Positions 42,520-55,268 of a stretch of DNA of 64,000 bases are shown here, piece after piece; positions within the stretch are counted from its first letter, which is position 1; each line of letters begins with the position of its first letter. A model generated the notes under the pieces. The model saw only the letters and a list, made by a program, of their open reading frames with translations, searched no databases and was not told the origin of the DNA. This DNA is from Gambelia wislizenii (lineage: Eukaryota; Chordata; Lepidosauria; Squamata; Crotaphytidae). Made by a program: the position numbers and the translations under genes. The stretch spans positions 2,907,501 through 2,971,500 of the forward strand of contig JAUMIR010000012.1 of NCBI GenBank assembly GCA_030847615.1, in the 5' to 3' direction.

Positions 42520-42655
42520 CAGTGGTTCCCAACTTTGGTCCTCCAGATGTTTTGAACCTCACTTCCCAGAATTCCTGACTTGTTGGCCAAGCTGGCCGAG
42601 GCTTCTGGGAGTTGAAGCCCAAAACAGCTGGAGGACCAAAGTTTGGGGACGACTG
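42520..42655. mobile_element. hAT-like MITE with 8-bp target duplication
   Basis: CAGTGGTTCCCAACTTTGGT at the left and, inverted, CAGTCGTCCCCAAACTTTGG at the right. It is flanked by ATGTAGTG (42512-42519) and GTGTAGTG (42656-42663), 7 of 8 identical. The palindromic interior is built on CCTCCAGATGTTTTG and CAACTCCCAGAAG-type blocks. CAGTGGTTC ends and 8-bp duplications are hAT hallmarks. Confidence 0.85.
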
Positions 42656-45542
42656 GTGTAGTGTAAAAGGCCTCAGGTCTGTCATCCTTGCTCGTACCCA
42701 TCACTAGCTGGACTTGCCTTGGCAATGACTAGTCAAAACAAGCAAATTAAAAGAGAAGAAATAAACTTTAAAATGACTAGCAAGAAGAGGTTGCCAATGG
42801 TATGGGGCATGGACACAGTTGCTGCCCTCAAGGTGAAACATCCTCATATTAGTGGCAAATAAACAGAGGATGCTTTCACTAGCAAGACAGGGATGTGGAC
42901 TAGGAAGTCATGGGACTGTGAGCCCTCAAGAATGCTTTGTCACTGACAACCTTTTTCTCTGTAGCCTGGACATTTTAATTCCATGCCCTTTGCAGGAAAC
43001 CAAATCCTGAGCAGTATAAGGTTTCCTGGGCCAGTAGGTCTGTACTCTACAGGCTAGGAGATATACACAGATCATTGAAATGCTCTCCTCTATGTTCTAC
43101 TTTGACTTCACTTACAGAGGGGAAAAAAAGGAGGGACGTTATCAACTTTTAAATCAAAGCATGCCTCCCGGCCAACCTGGTAACAAAGACAACCTGTGCA
43201 AGCAAAGAAGCTTCAGTGATACATTCAAGACTCTACATTTTGAAGCCACTACTCAGAAACCATAAGGTTCCCCAAAGAGGCAGTAAATCTGTGTTCTGTT
43301 TTTAAATATACCCATGCTATAGTGCTGTTGTGGTTAATCTCCACTGTTCCTACCCTCCTGGGTTAGCTGGCAGGCTGAGCAGCAGCAGAGGACACTTTTT
43401 TCTGACACCCAAAAAGCCTCATCAGAATGCAGTGTCTATGCAGTGACCAGGTACGGAGCGCTCACTGGACAAAAAAGGAACACGGAACTGTGTGCATGAG
43501 CAAGGGGGCTCCACAGAGCAGGGCAAAAGAAGTTAAAGCTACATAAGAGGAGATTAGCTGTACCAGTGGTTTTAATGCAAAGCACTGAAAGTGAGATGAC
43601 CAGGATTTTGGGGGGTGGCAGTGGCAGGTGAAGAATTAAAGGCAACTGGGATTTATTTTAATTGGTTAAAACTCAGGTTCTGGCATACCTCATCAACGCT
43701 GACAACTCCTTTAGGCTGGGGCAGAGTGAGGCACAAAAAAGAAAAGAAAAAGTGTACAGCCACTGAGGAGAAGACCTGGCATTTAAAAACAAAATCACAC
43801 ATACAAAACCTTAACTCACTGGTGGCAACAGGGTCTGGTCTGCTCTTTGCGCTGCACTCAAGCAGGAAAGCAAAAGCACTGAGTGTGTTTTAGGCCAGTG
43901 GGCAGGCCCAGGTGGGAGGATGTGCAGCTCTTAGAGGAGAGGCATTAGATAACCAAAGCAGGAGGCCAGCTTGTTGGTCCTGCAGGAATGGAAGTGGCCA
44001 ATTATTCCTTTTCAACCCTATGCCAGCCAAGCAATTTTCATGGGAGGCAGATTCTGCACAATGACCTGGTGATCCCCAAGCCTCACTCCTCAGGAACACA
44101 TCTACCTTAAAAGAACCGAGGGAGGAGGGACCCTGTTGTTCTCCTAGAAGACACAGCTTCCAGCTCATCTTGGAATTTCAAAGGCAGGTGTCCCCGTGGC
44201 CATCTCCCTCCCAAGGACAGACAACAGCCACAGAAGAAGCCCTGTTTCAAGCATCAAAAGGTGCAGCAATATTGGGAAAAGCTTTTCTTCCCCCCATACA
44301 CACCCCTAAAATGGGAGTGTGTGTGCATGTCTGAACCAAACAGATCAACTTTACACACAAGGATGGGGCGTAACACACTGGGAAATCTCTCCTGAGCAAG
44401 TCACTTTCTTAAAAAAAAATGTTTTGCAGTCAGCCGGATTCTGTGCAAGTTCCGTCTGCTCGGCTGAGGCTGGAGAACCTCCTGGGAACCCTGCGGCCCT
44501 CTCCCCCCAAACCCGGGGTTTCTGACCCAGCCGCTCCTTCCTCCAAGAGTTGCTCCTACCCGACCCTCTCAGTGAGCCCTCGAGAAGCAGCTCCGAGGTG
44601 GAACGGCCATGCATCCTTCACAGAAAAGAGAAACACACGACGGTATCCTTCCATTAGCAGCGCAGAAAACACAAAATGCTTGCTAGCCCAAGCAAATAAA
44701 AGGGGGGGGGGTTATATGGCATTTAACAGAACACTCGCACACGCACACACAACAGGGAGGGGGGGGGAACCCTGACACTAAAGTGCAACACGTCCGAGAA
44801 ACGCTTTGTCATCTGGTGCTGTGACAGAGGTGTTCACGAAGCTTTCGAGTTTTTTTTTCTTCTTTCCAGTTGCGGGAGGGTGATGCCTTTCAAACGACAG
44901 CAAGAGAGAAAGTGGGGGAATAATAACACAACCCACACGGTCATGGTCTTCGGAAACCAGGGAGCCCTTTGGTGTAAGGATGGTCGCTAACCGAGTTTCG
45001 CCATTGCGTGGGATCAAATGCTGAATACCTAGAATAGTTTTTTTTTTTTTTTTAAAGAAGCAGCGGCATAAGAGCACAAAGGATATTCTCAACCCTTCAG
45101 CAAACTCAGAACAGGTCACTTTTTGGCATCTTGGACATCCACGCCAGGCCAAACACATCTGAGAACAACACAGCTTTTCCTTAAGAAGAAAAAAAGAAAA
45201 AAGAAAGGCTGCCTCCACTGTGAGGCAAGCCCACAGGCAGGTGGCATCAAATACATCCTGGTTGGGAGGATGCCCTGATTTTTTTTAAAAAAATGAAAAT
45301 GAAAGCCAGATGCCTGCCAGGTAGCCTTAGAAATGAGGTCAGATTGGGGAAGAAAAGAAAGGTGAAAACTGAATATGAGAGAGAGACAGAGAGAGAATGA
45401 GAGCGCAATCGCCTGAGGGAGGTTGTGAGAGGAAGAAGGAAAACAAGGATAATGCGACTCCACAGTCTGAAGGCCAGTTTCATCAGCTCTGATCCTGGAT
45501 GTGGGAAGGTGAGTGGAGTGGAAGGAAAAGAACAGAACTCCC

Positions 45543-45741
45543 TCAGTGCCGCCTCATTTTTACTTTCCGGGCTGGGCTGCCGTCCTCTTCCTCCTCCTCC
45601 TCCTCCTCTTCGTCAAAGTCCTCCACATGCTCGTGAGACTTCCGCCAATAGTTCTCAGAGCTGAAGTGGCTCCGCCTCCTGTGCTTGGGCAAAAGGACCG
45701 AGCGCCTGTTCTCCTCTTTATCCATTTCTAAAATGCGAGGC
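45543..45741 (-). CDS. ALKBH5: ALKBH5 coding exon 4 (C-terminus)
   Basis: The acceptor is CGCTTTTCAG. The first G completes the Arg codon of exon 3, followed by [20 protein letters not shown] and the terminal [11 protein letters not shown] stop. It matches the human C-terminal tail closely except for an acidic insertion, DFD followed by nine Glu, in place of the human SEDCSEAAG stretch. The tail is predicted to be disordered and basic at its very end, consistent with a nuclear RNA-binding protein. Confidence 0.95.
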
Positions 45742-47029
45742 CTGAAAAGCGGAGAGAGAAAGAGAGAGACACACAGCTGGATTAGATGGGAGGTCAGAGA
45801 GAGGCTCAGCGCTTCTTTTCCATGTGATCAATTACCCAATTCTGAGAGCTGCGGTCCCCAAAAAGATAACCTTTCAGAGGCTGGGGGCAGCTGACAAAGG
45901 TAAAGAACTAAACAGCTGCTTTTAGGCATACCCAGTGGGGCATTTTGGGTTCCTGTATTCAAAGGAAGGCAGTACACACTTCCTCTGAATCAATCTGGAT
46001 AAGAAAACCATGAGGCTGCCATAAGCCGGCATGCACTCAAAGGCACATCACACACACACAGACAAGCAACCTCCTTTGAACAGTTGGCCCTTTCCAATAA
46101 TAAACTACTTTGGAAACACCCCTATTTCAAAACAAGTATGCTATGTACGATTTGGCAGGGGATGGTTTCATGAACACCACCACAACCCCCAACTGAATTA
46201 ACAGACGTCCCTGAGAAATCAGAAGGATCTTTCTGTGGAAGCTTCCAAACTATATATCCTTCCTATCCATGCGCCAGGGATGGGGAAAGTACAGCCTGCG
46301 GGCTGCACGTGGACCTCCACTTCTGCGGCCCATGAAGACCCCCAATCAGTCCTCCAATGCCCCTCTCCCACAATTCTTTTTTAAAAAATCAGAGTCCCTC
46401 CAAACTCTCCCATCCACTCCCTAGGACTCTCACCATCCCCACATACCCCTGAGTTTTGTTTTTTAAAGTCCCTCTCAAAATGACAACAGGAACTGAGGTG
46501 AAAACATTTCTGGTCACCATTTGGTGAGGGACTCTAAAGGAAAACAGAGGCATTTGGGTGAGCTGGAGCATGCAGATCATAGAGGCAACTGGGGTGTGGC
46601 TAGATTTGGCTCCTAACCCCTGCCCAATTGCCTACTTCTGCCCTAGGCAGACAGAAGGGAGTCACTAACACACTTCTCTGTCTCCCTTCCCAGACCTCCC
46701 ATCTCCTTCCATGGATTCCAGTCCCCAAACTTCACTTTGCAACTGGAAGCAATTACTGGCCTTGCAGAATTCATCAATTCCAGAAGGTGGACCTCAGCAC
46801 ACAGATTTAGACCCCAGAGCTATAAAGTGAGCCTTTCCAATGATGAATATTCTTCACATCAACCAACCAAACAAAGAATCGGCAAAAGAGAGGGGAAGCT
46901 AACACACTCCACATTCTGCAGAGCTATGCACACACGGCTCCCTCTGCCCACCTTCTGCCCTGCCTACAAAAGAGGAAACCAGTGCTAGCATCCCTCTGCC
47001 TAGTTCTCCTTTGGCAAGGATTTTCTTAC
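45742..47029 (-). other. ALKBH5: ALKBH5 intron 3
   Basis: GT-AG intron of about 1.3 kb (donor CG|GTAAGA). It contains a 5S-SINE tail near 45985-46062 and otherwise unremarkable sequence. Confidence 0.9.
45985..46062 (+). mobile_element. 5S-derived SINE tail fragment
   Basis: GGATAAGAAAACCATGAGGC then TGCCATAAGCCGGCATGCAC followed by TCAAAGGCACATCACACACA. It matches the tail module only. Confidence 0.5.
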
Positions 47030-47185
47030 CGGTGAGCAGCGTCCGGGTCTGCTTTGCGATGGGACCTTTTTGGCTTCAGGATGGGGTCCCGGTTGCTTCC
47101 TGACAGACGGTCTGAGGCATAGCCTGGCATCAGCACAGAACTACTCAAGGATCGCATCTCCAACCGGGGGGCGTCCAATCTGGTT
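47030..47185 (-). CDS. ALKBH5: ALKBH5 coding exon 3
   Basis: A 156-bp exon with acceptor ACACCTCCAG at its left end in the sense direction. It continues the Lys codon from exon 2 and reads [40 protein letters not shown] and [11 protein letters not shown], then CG at the donor GTAAGA. It is over 85 percent like the human equivalent by eye. It lies C-terminal to the dioxygenase core in the flexible, basic tail. Confidence 0.96.
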
Positions 47186-47469
47186 CTGGAGGTGTTAAGA
47201 ACATGATAAGACTGTTTGTGATGGCTGAGATATGCCAGATGGATGAAACCAGGGGATGTTTCTGGCATTATAGCCAACCTTGAAGATGGCCAGAGAGATG
47301 CAGGCGAAAGGAAGCATTCATCCCAGCACCCCATCTTGCAATCAGGAGTCAGGCATCCATAGCAAAGGTGCAAATGGTCATAAGAAATCTGAAGCACCTC
47401 CGTCCTTCCCCAAACCCAGATTTTACAGTCTCAGGCTGTGGAATTCTCTGCCACAGGAGGCTGCATGCT

Positions 47470-47672
47470 CATCGTTGTTGTTGCTGTGTGCCTTCAAGTC
47501 ATTTCTGACTTAGGCAACCCTATCACAGGGTTTTCTTGGCAAGATTTGTTCAGAGGAGGTTTGCCATTGCCTTTTTTTTAAGGTGAGAGAGTGTGACTGC
47601 CCAAATGGGAATTCAAACCTTGGTCTCTCAGAGCCCTACTTCAACACTCAAACCACTACACCACCCTGTCTC
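47470..47672 (-). mobile_element. MIR/CORE-like tRNA SINE
   Basis: The reverse complement begins GGTGGTGTAGTGGTTTGAGT and ends ...GACTTGAAGGCACACAGCAA then CAACAACG. The core is partly deleted. Confidence 0.75.
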
Positions 47673-48177
47673 AATTGATACTGCTTGGCAATCTTAAATT
47701 ATGGACAGGACAGGAACAGCACATGCTCTTCTCACTGTATGATTCAAGCAGAGGATTTGGTATTGAGAGCAAAATTCTGCTATTTTTTTCCCCAGAGAAT
47801 CTTTCCATAACAAGACAGAAAAAGAACATCATCCAAGTTTGAAAATAGGGTTGGCATGTTGGCCATCTGACTAATCAAGTATTTTGTGAAGCCACAAAAC
47901 TGAGAATGCTGAAGAATTGGCTCATGTCCTACTTGGAAAAATTGCTTTTAAAAACTGGCTTTTGCTTTTAATAGTTTCTGTTGCGTCGCTTTACTCTTGC
48001 TTAAATGCCTCTTTTTTCTTTCTTTAAAAAAACTTTCCATTATAAAAGCAAATGGCAAAGAACTCCGCAGTAAAGCGCAAGAAGCATTTTACTAAGTGAT
48101 AAAGGGGTTACATTTACAGAAACCTTGTAAACAATCTCAAGTTCTAATCATTTATTTGCAGTATTTTAGAAATTGGA

Positions 48178-48364
48178 GCCAGTGTAGTGTGGTGGTTTGA
48201 GTGTTGGACTACAACCCCGGAGACCAGGGTTTGAATCTCTGCTCAGCCATGGAAACCCACTGGGTGTCCTTGGGCAAGTCACACACTCTCAGCCTCAGAA
48301 AATCCCATGATAGGTTCACCTTAGGGTCACCAGAAGTTGGAAACGACTTGAAGCACACAACAAC
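48178..48364 (+). mobile_element. MIR/CORE-like tRNA SINE
   Basis: AGCCAGTGTAGTGTGGTGGT, the TTGAGTGTTGGACTACAACC head, core CCTTGGGCAAGTCACACACT and tail GAAACGACTTGAAGCACACA then ACAAC. Confidence 0.8.
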
Positions 48365-49532
48365 GTTAGAAGTTACAGATTGTTTCAAAACAACTGGGCT
48401 TGTTAATGTGGACGTGTAAATTCTTTTTTTCAAACTGTTCCAATAAAGCTAACATTTTAAGAATACCTTAACCAATTCTGAATGGCCAAATCTTCTTTGA
48501 CTAGCCAAAGACCCAACCCTATCATCTGAGAATGTACAGGATGTGCTTGCTTGCTCCAGTCTCACAAATCAAGGAGTTCCTGGACAGGCATCTCAGTGGT
48601 TGAAGGAAGTGCTCCAGGACTACACAGTTCTCTTGCTTTTACTGGCCTAACAGTTCAATTCAAATACACGTCCACTAAAATTCTAAGCGGCTGAAACATC
48701 TGCCCAAACTAAAAGGAAGTGAAAGGCATTTGTGCTCTGCCCCTAAAAGTCACTGGGACTTAAGCCGAATTGCTGGGTTTTCTCCCGTTTTGCTCCAGTG
48801 CTGAGTACAGCTTCTTTCTTGGTCATTCCACCTGCTCAGCTTCCAAGACTGCCTGCCAATTCGGAAGCCACCCTTCTAGGCTTAGAGCCGGCAGAAAGAG
48901 CCTGTAAATACTGCTATGTTTTCACTACCTTGAAGGGTTTATGGCCAGGCCAGTAACCAAGGCTGCTCAGAAAAATTCCACTCAGATTGTTCCCCTGCTG
49001 CACAGTTCTGTTCTCCTGCAAGTACTCAATTCTCAGAGATGCAATCACAAAATGTGTGCAAAAACAATCCTGTCCAGAGTTGTGTGAACTCTCCCAACCT
49101 CCCTCAGCAAAACAGATCCATTCTGGGTTGTCGTGGTTTGAAAGGAATGAAGTCCCTACACTCCCTTCCAGAAGCTATGCTGATACAAGTCACTGGGCAA
49201 TCCTTCCACACAACCTGTGCCAGTTACACTGTCAAGGAGAGCTGACCCCTTTCTTCTTCCCTGGTAAGTATACTTTGAATCCTTGCATGTTTTCATTACA
49301 AACCCAAGCGACTCCAAGCACTCTCACTTGGAGACATCTCATGCAGAAAACCACTCGAGCCTTTGTGTACAGTTTGGAAACTGCCAAGTTGAGACTCTGC
49401 TGTCTGCTTGCGTCTGCATGTGACATTCCCACAATAAAGCAAAGAGGTCAGGAGGAACTCTCACATGTGTCTCATTTTAAGGCTTTGAGAGAGACTTACT
49501 GAGGCAAGCCTGTTCTACCTGCTTCCCCACTT

Positions 49533-49735
49533 TCAAGGGGCTGGAGCTCTCTGGTTAAAATACATGCTTTCCATGCAGAAGGTCCCAAGTTCAATCCCTG
49601 ACACCTCCTGGTAATCTTTGCTGAAACCCTAGAGGAACACGTCCGGAGATCAGTGTCCACAGTAATGGCTATGGTGGGCTAGGGCTTGACTGGATATAAG
49701 GTCTGGGTCATGTACCTATGCAGAGTGTCAAGTGA
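49533..49735 (+). mobile_element. Sauria-type tRNA-derived SINE
   Basis: CTGGAGCTCTCTGGTTAAAA, the TACATGCTTTCCATGCAGAA A-box region, B box CAAGTTCAATCCCTGACACC, then TCTTTGCTGAAACCCTAGAG, the GGGCTTGACTGGATATAAGG end. It resembles the SINE family widespread in lepidosaurs. Confidence 0.75.
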
Positions 49736-50882
49736 GAACTGGGATAAGACAGGATCAGAAGTCAAAAAAGTTACTTTTTTATTTGGGTGACAACTCCCGG
49801 AATCTCCCAGCCGGCAGGGCCATAAGCTCTGTTATTGTTATTGCCTTTGTGTGTATGTGCTGGGAGAGTCTGGGAGTTGACAGTCCAAAAAAGTAACTTT
49901 CCCAAGCTCAGTTATGCCTTACTGCAAGGGTGGGCACACTGTAGCTTACAGGATACACGTGGCTCCAGGGACTCCCCAGAAGCCCATGGCCTTCATAATT
50001 TTTTTTTAAAATGTTGGGGTGTGTTTTAAATCCCCAAACTGGCCAAAATTTTCCAAAACCACCTAATAATGTCTCTCCAAAACTCCCAAAGATGGGAGGG
50101 AAAAAAAAAAGTCAGCAGAAAACCGACCACAATGGCTGCCAGAAATGATGCCACAGGGAGGAAAAATGGCCCTCCTCGCCCCCTAAGCAGTTGCCCACCC
50201 CGCCTTACTGTCTCTGAGAGTACATATATGTTGGGGGTACTGATGGGACCATACTGTAGATTGCCAGAGAGAGAACTGGAGGCTCAAAAAGGGGGCTCAG
50301 CTCCCTGCCCCAACCACCACACTCAGTGAACCACCTTGTAGCTTTGGTCTTTTTCATGTAGTAATACCAACCCTGAACAGGGCTGCAGCTTCTAAGCCAG
50401 CAGGGATCAGGTGACATAAGAAGCCAATAAGGGTCAGGGGCATGGTTAAGAGCCTTGTTACCTTTTTGGATACCAACTCCCAGAATCCCCAACGCAACAT
50501 TTCCAGTGCAAAAATAATCCCCCCAAGCTTTAGGCAGGATGTTTTATGAGTGTTAAATAAACTCTGCTTTCATCCTTCTGCAGAATTGCCTTTTCCCAGA
50601 GTTTCTGGAGACAATAAGAGGCTTACCAAGAAAAACCAGTTTGGCCCAAGTAACTATATCCTTCTCCAGGAGACCATTCAAGAACCATCTATGAATTATA
50701 AGGGGCGTGAAGAAAACAGTGATGCCTCACAAACACAGACCACTGGATTGTAAGGTTGGTTTTTGCTTAACAAAGACAAAATGATCTGCCATACTCAGCG
50801 CCACTAAATGGGAAAGTGGCTGGTGTTTTGGAGGGGAAGATATATACCAACCACATCCTCTTCAAAGGGATGGCAGCACTTA

Positions 50883-51077
<195 letters not shown>

Positions 51078-51477
51078 CTACAACCGCCACAAGTAGTCAG
51101 TGCTCTCTGTAAAACTTCACTGCCCAAACCAACGCTGCAGATTCCTCCGTTCTGTCCAGGTATTCACAGGAATGAACATGCCTGGAACTACCACATTGTT
51201 CTACTGTTCGCTGGGAACACCCACATGATGATTTGCCAGATTCCAAATACTACCTGTGTCATTCAGCTGCCCCTACCCTTCCCAATCTCCATGAAGACTG
51301 CAAACCAGATGCTATACTGTGGTCAATTCCCTCCCTCCTCACAGGCATCTTCAAAGTGGCCAGTGGATTTTCCCAGCCTCTTTCCACACAGCAAGATGCC
51401 ACCTTCACCAAGCTTGTCTTCTGGCTGTAGAAGCCAGTAGCTCAAATAAGCTGCTGTCCCAAGGGTAGATAATCTGG

Positions 51478-51595
51478 TGCACCCCAGATGTTTTGAATTA
51501 CAATTCCCGCAATGCCTAGCCTCTGGTCATAATAGGCAGGGCTTCTAAACCACCTGCAGGACATCAGGCTGCTTAACTCTGGTTTAGCATTTAGG
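51478..51595. mobile_element. hAT-like MITE, diverged
   Basis: CCAGATGTTTTGAATTACAA then TTCCCGCAATGCC...GCAGGACATCAGGC. It shows the same CAGATGTTTTG block as 42520-42655 but no preserved ends. Confidence 0.4.
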
Positions 51596-51839
51596 AGTCG
51601 GGGCTGGCAAGGACTGGGGTAGGGAGGAGAGATAACATTGCCCAGAATGAATTCCTCTCAAGAAATTTTGTGCTGTGCAGTTTGTCATCCTTAACAGACA
51701 GGATCTCTATCACCACATAACTATGAGAGGCATGAAGGCTCGCTAAGTCTGCAAAATGCAGAACTTGCTGGATATTAGACCCGTGGCAAGTCTTGGCAGA
51801 TAATTTTTAACACTTTTAACAGCACCTAAGGACTAAGTA

Positions 51840-52030
51840 CCTTGAAGGCACCAGATAAACAGGGTCAGGCTTAGTTGATACTTTGATTAGCAGTGCCAAG
51901 GAATACCAGGTTCTGTAGGCTACAGTGAGAGAAGGGCCACCTGTGAGGATTCCTTGCCTCTGAAAACCCTACAAAATTCATGAGGTCACCATAAGCTGAC
52001 AGGCGACTTGAAGGCACATACGCACAAGAT
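51840..52030 (+). mobile_element. 5S-derived SINE, old copy
   Basis: CCTTGAAGGCACCAGATAAA, then CAGGGTCAGGCTTAGTTGAT, then GAATACCAGGTTCTGTAGGC and tail GCTGACAGGCGACTTGAAGG. Confidence 0.7.
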
Positions 52031-52857
52031 ACTACATCCCCTATTCATAGGGGCTGAAATCAAAGCCCCTTTCCTCTCTATAAAACCCAGCCTTTTATAC
52101 GTTACACTGAACTGCTACCACTAAGGGAATATCTTATATGATGCCTTCTATGCTCTGGTAACTGTAGTTAGCCACTGACACAGATGCACATTTATGAAGA
52201 TCCTATCCATCATAGTCTTAGTGAGGAACTCTGTTCTCCTCTTTGAATGGCTGCTCACAAGATGGTGGAGGCCTGCAGGACTCAAAGAATGTATCAGGGA
52301 AAGGAAGAAATCTCTTAACAAATGAGTGAGGACAGAAGGAAAAGGAGGCAAAAAGACAGCTTTGTAAAGTGCTGAATCCAAGAGGAAGCCCACTGATTAG
52401 ATTCATTGGCCAGCTGAAGTCCAGCATCTATGCCTTGAAAGTCTGGTCAAGTACCAAGTGCTCAAAGGGGCTGGTAGCAACAGGTCACTCTGCACATGTT
52501 CATTGGTGCTCTAGTATTCCACTCACCAGCAGCTCAGCTGACAATGCTGCGGAGAAACAGCATTAAGTAAAGGCACACAGACTTTTGCAAAGGGCCTGTG
52601 TTGCTTTCAGAAATAGATTCTAAGATTCAAGATGGGCTCGAGGTCTGAAAATTGCTCTGCCACATGAACTTTAGCTCACAGTCAAGTGTGCTTTGCCACT
52701 TAAGAGAGCAGCCTGCAACTTGGAAATAGCTGACAGTATCCTTGATTAGGAATTTCAATGTCTGGAAAGTATATCTGGAATACTAGGGCTGGAAAACCTG
52801 GCGAATGCATCCATGTCCCACACTGGGGACTGCCAAGCTAAAGCCTTGGTCTTTAGC

Positions 52858-52960
52858 TTGTTATTTATTTAAGGTTTTTATAAACCACCTTCCAACAAAT
52901 TCACAGGCTGGCTTACACACCAAAGAGATAAAACAGCTAATGCACAATAGAAGGTGGGTT
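52858..52960 (-). repeat. LINE/SINE tail fragment
   Basis: TTATTTATTTAAGGTTTTTA then TAAACCACCTTCC...GGCTGGCTTACACACC resembles an inverted L2-like tail. Confidence 0.4.
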
Positions 52961-53976
52961 TTGTTTAAGTAAGATAAAAGCAGCATAAAATCATTTAGTA
53001 GAGGCAAAACACTTCAGAATGAACTGGAAGTTGGAACAGATTAAACAGTAAATAAAGTGGCCTGTGTGAGTCCCAAACCAGCACCAAACTAGGGGCCCTG
53101 CAAGACTGCTAGGAGAAAGCATGCCATAACCAAAGTCTTCATTTCCACAATGACCTAATATACTTCAGGAGGCAGAGATACTCAAAGGATCTTGGAGAAT
53201 GATCTTAGGATCCAGACCGTCACACAGGGAGAGTTTAACCCTTTATTTAAAGCCTTGTCTCTCTGTGGCTGACCTCAATTATGATGGCATTTTGCAAGAG
53301 CATCCTGAAAAACCTGACTCTGTTAGGACTGATGAATGTTTCTTAGCTTCCTTGCAGCAATACACTTCCCAGAGTTTACTGCCATAGCCATGAACCAGCT
53401 TCCCTTGGAAATATATAGATACCTTAAATTTTGCCTGCATAAGTCACCCCTCATTGACTATCTCACTTTAGTAGGCCACATCTACAGCTACAAAATGACT
53501 GTAGCTCTCAAATGTTATACCACAGCCTAACAGCTGACTATTGCTAAAATGGGGGACAATTTTAGTGGAACAGGCTGTTCTCATTTCTCCTTTGTAAAGA
53601 AATTCTTTCTTGTCACCTCTCTTAAAAAAAAAAAAAAGGATATTCTACCTCCAACCATTATCAGCTGTACAAAAACTATGTGTTGCTTTCATACCTAACA
53701 TACTGTACAGGGAAATTCTGAGTGTCACTCACTCTGAACATTCTCTTTTGAGATCAGCACAGACTTCTGGAAAGAGACGCTGGCTCCAGGGGACAGCATT
53801 CCATCAACCTGTTCCAAGCCCTCTCAAGAGCTTCAAGCGACTTTGGATTTTATTAAACACATGGCAGAGAGGAGAACTGGAAACTCAGTAGATTCTGCTT
53901 TCCATTTTCTGCACTTCTTCAAGAATACCTTTAGCATCAATTAGGGTGTTCTTCCCTGCTGCCCCACCGAGGGAGG

Positions 53977-54200
53977 GCCTTATGGCACTACATTGTTATA
54001 GCACTATTATTCTACTTTAACTGCTATGGCTGCCTCCTGTGGAATCCTGGGCTTTGCATTTTAGGAAGGGGCATTTAGCATTCTCAGCCAGACAGCTCTA
54101 AGCTTCACTAAACTACAAATCCCAGAACTCCACAGGAGGCAGCCATAGCAGTTAAAGTGGAATAATAGTACGGTACTATAGCAGTATAGTGTGATAAGGC
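53977..54200. mobile_element. Long palindromic MITE
   Basis: It begins GCCTTATGGCACTACATTGT and ends inverted as GCCTTATCACACTATACTGC. The interior arms TTCTACTTTAACTGCTATGG and CCATAGCAGTTAAAGTGGAA pair over about 60 bp. It is the best-preserved member of this family here. Confidence 0.8.
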
Positions 54201-55029
54201 TCTCTGAGATATACAAACTCCAAATACAGAACTCAGGTCACACTCAGAGAAAATATTAGTAAGAATAGAACAGCAGTCATATGCCAAAGAATCGGGAGGT
54301 AGATGTAGGAAGCCGCATGGTTAGAGACATGAGCAAAGCAGAAATCAGTGTTTACACACAGAACTACTGTAAGCAGAACACAAACTGCACCACTGGCTCC
54401 TGTAGAATGCAGCACTGCCAACATGAAGCCACTGACCCAGCAATATTAAGGATTACTCTGCCATAACTAACATGCCACTCCTGTCAGGCTAGGTCCTCCC
54501 CTCCAGCCCTCTCGACAGCAGCTGCATTTAGAACTGCTTACTCACTCCCAAACAAGCGTGCAGAGCTGACCCACTCACGTGACTGGGAGCACTGGCCTGG
54601 CCCAATCTGGAAGCACCCAGAAGACCTGGAAATGCTGGACTGCTCACACCCACTGTTATCTCCTTGACTGGATGCCCTTTAAGTTAATGCTTAAGAGCTT
54701 AGTAGCTGCTGCACTCAAACTGAAATAACCCCTGCATTTGAAGTGCTGGTGTCTCTCCTTGGATACCGACCTGCCACAAACATGAAAGCCAAGGTACTTT
54801 GTGACAACCTATGGACCTACTATAATTCTACAAGGTTTTTTTTCTTCCTGCTAGAAGAGACTTGAGGAACTGCTAGCAGTCACTGTAGGGAAATGGCATA
54901 GGTCTTGTACGTTACTGTGCACAGCCAAGCAGTTCTGTCTAGAGAGGATTTTGTATCTCCACCCACCAAGTGCTAGAATTCACTTTCTTCTCTCCTTTGG
55001 TCCAGCTTGAGAACAGGTGGAGTTCACTT

Positions 55030-55268
55030 GTTTTGTTAGCTGTGTGCCTTCAAATTGTTGCCAACTTATGGCAACCCTAACCTGAACCTATCACAGGGTT
55101 TTCTTGGCAAGATTTATTCAGAGGGGGTTTGCCATGGCATTCCGATGAGGCTGAGAGAGAGTGACTTGCCCACCGTCATCCAGTAGGATTCCAGTGCTAA
55201 GTCGGGATTTAAACCCTGGCCTCCACAGTCTTAGTCCAATGCTGAAATCACTACACCACACAGCAGCT
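55030..55268 (-). mobile_element. MIR/CORE-like tRNA SINE
   Basis: The reverse complement has TGTGTGGTGTAGTGATTTCA, B box CAGGGTTTAAATCCCGAC, core ACGGTGGGCAAGTCACTCTC and tail TTTGAAGGCACACAGC. Confidence 0.8.

Larger units (their letters stand above)
41125..45542 (-). other. ALKBH5: Candidate ALKBH5 3' UTR
   Basis: This is the region after the ALKBH5 stop, down to an AATAAA in minus orientation (plus-strand TTTATT at 41145-41150). The next plus-strand bases are TAGTTAAATGCAGC, and a poly(T) stretch at 41178-41190 lies just upstream in the transcript sense. An AATAAA-like signal near 43650 could give a shorter form. It contains a palindromic MITE and a hAT-like MITE at 42.3-42.66 kb. The extent is inferred, with no transcript evidence, and 43.0-45.5 kb otherwise shows nothing else I can name. 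Confidence 0.4.

Noticed and set aside
47026..47397. A 123-codon ORF as an independent gene
   Set aside because: Its second part is ALKBH5 exon 3. The first part is intron upstream of the acceptor at 47186.
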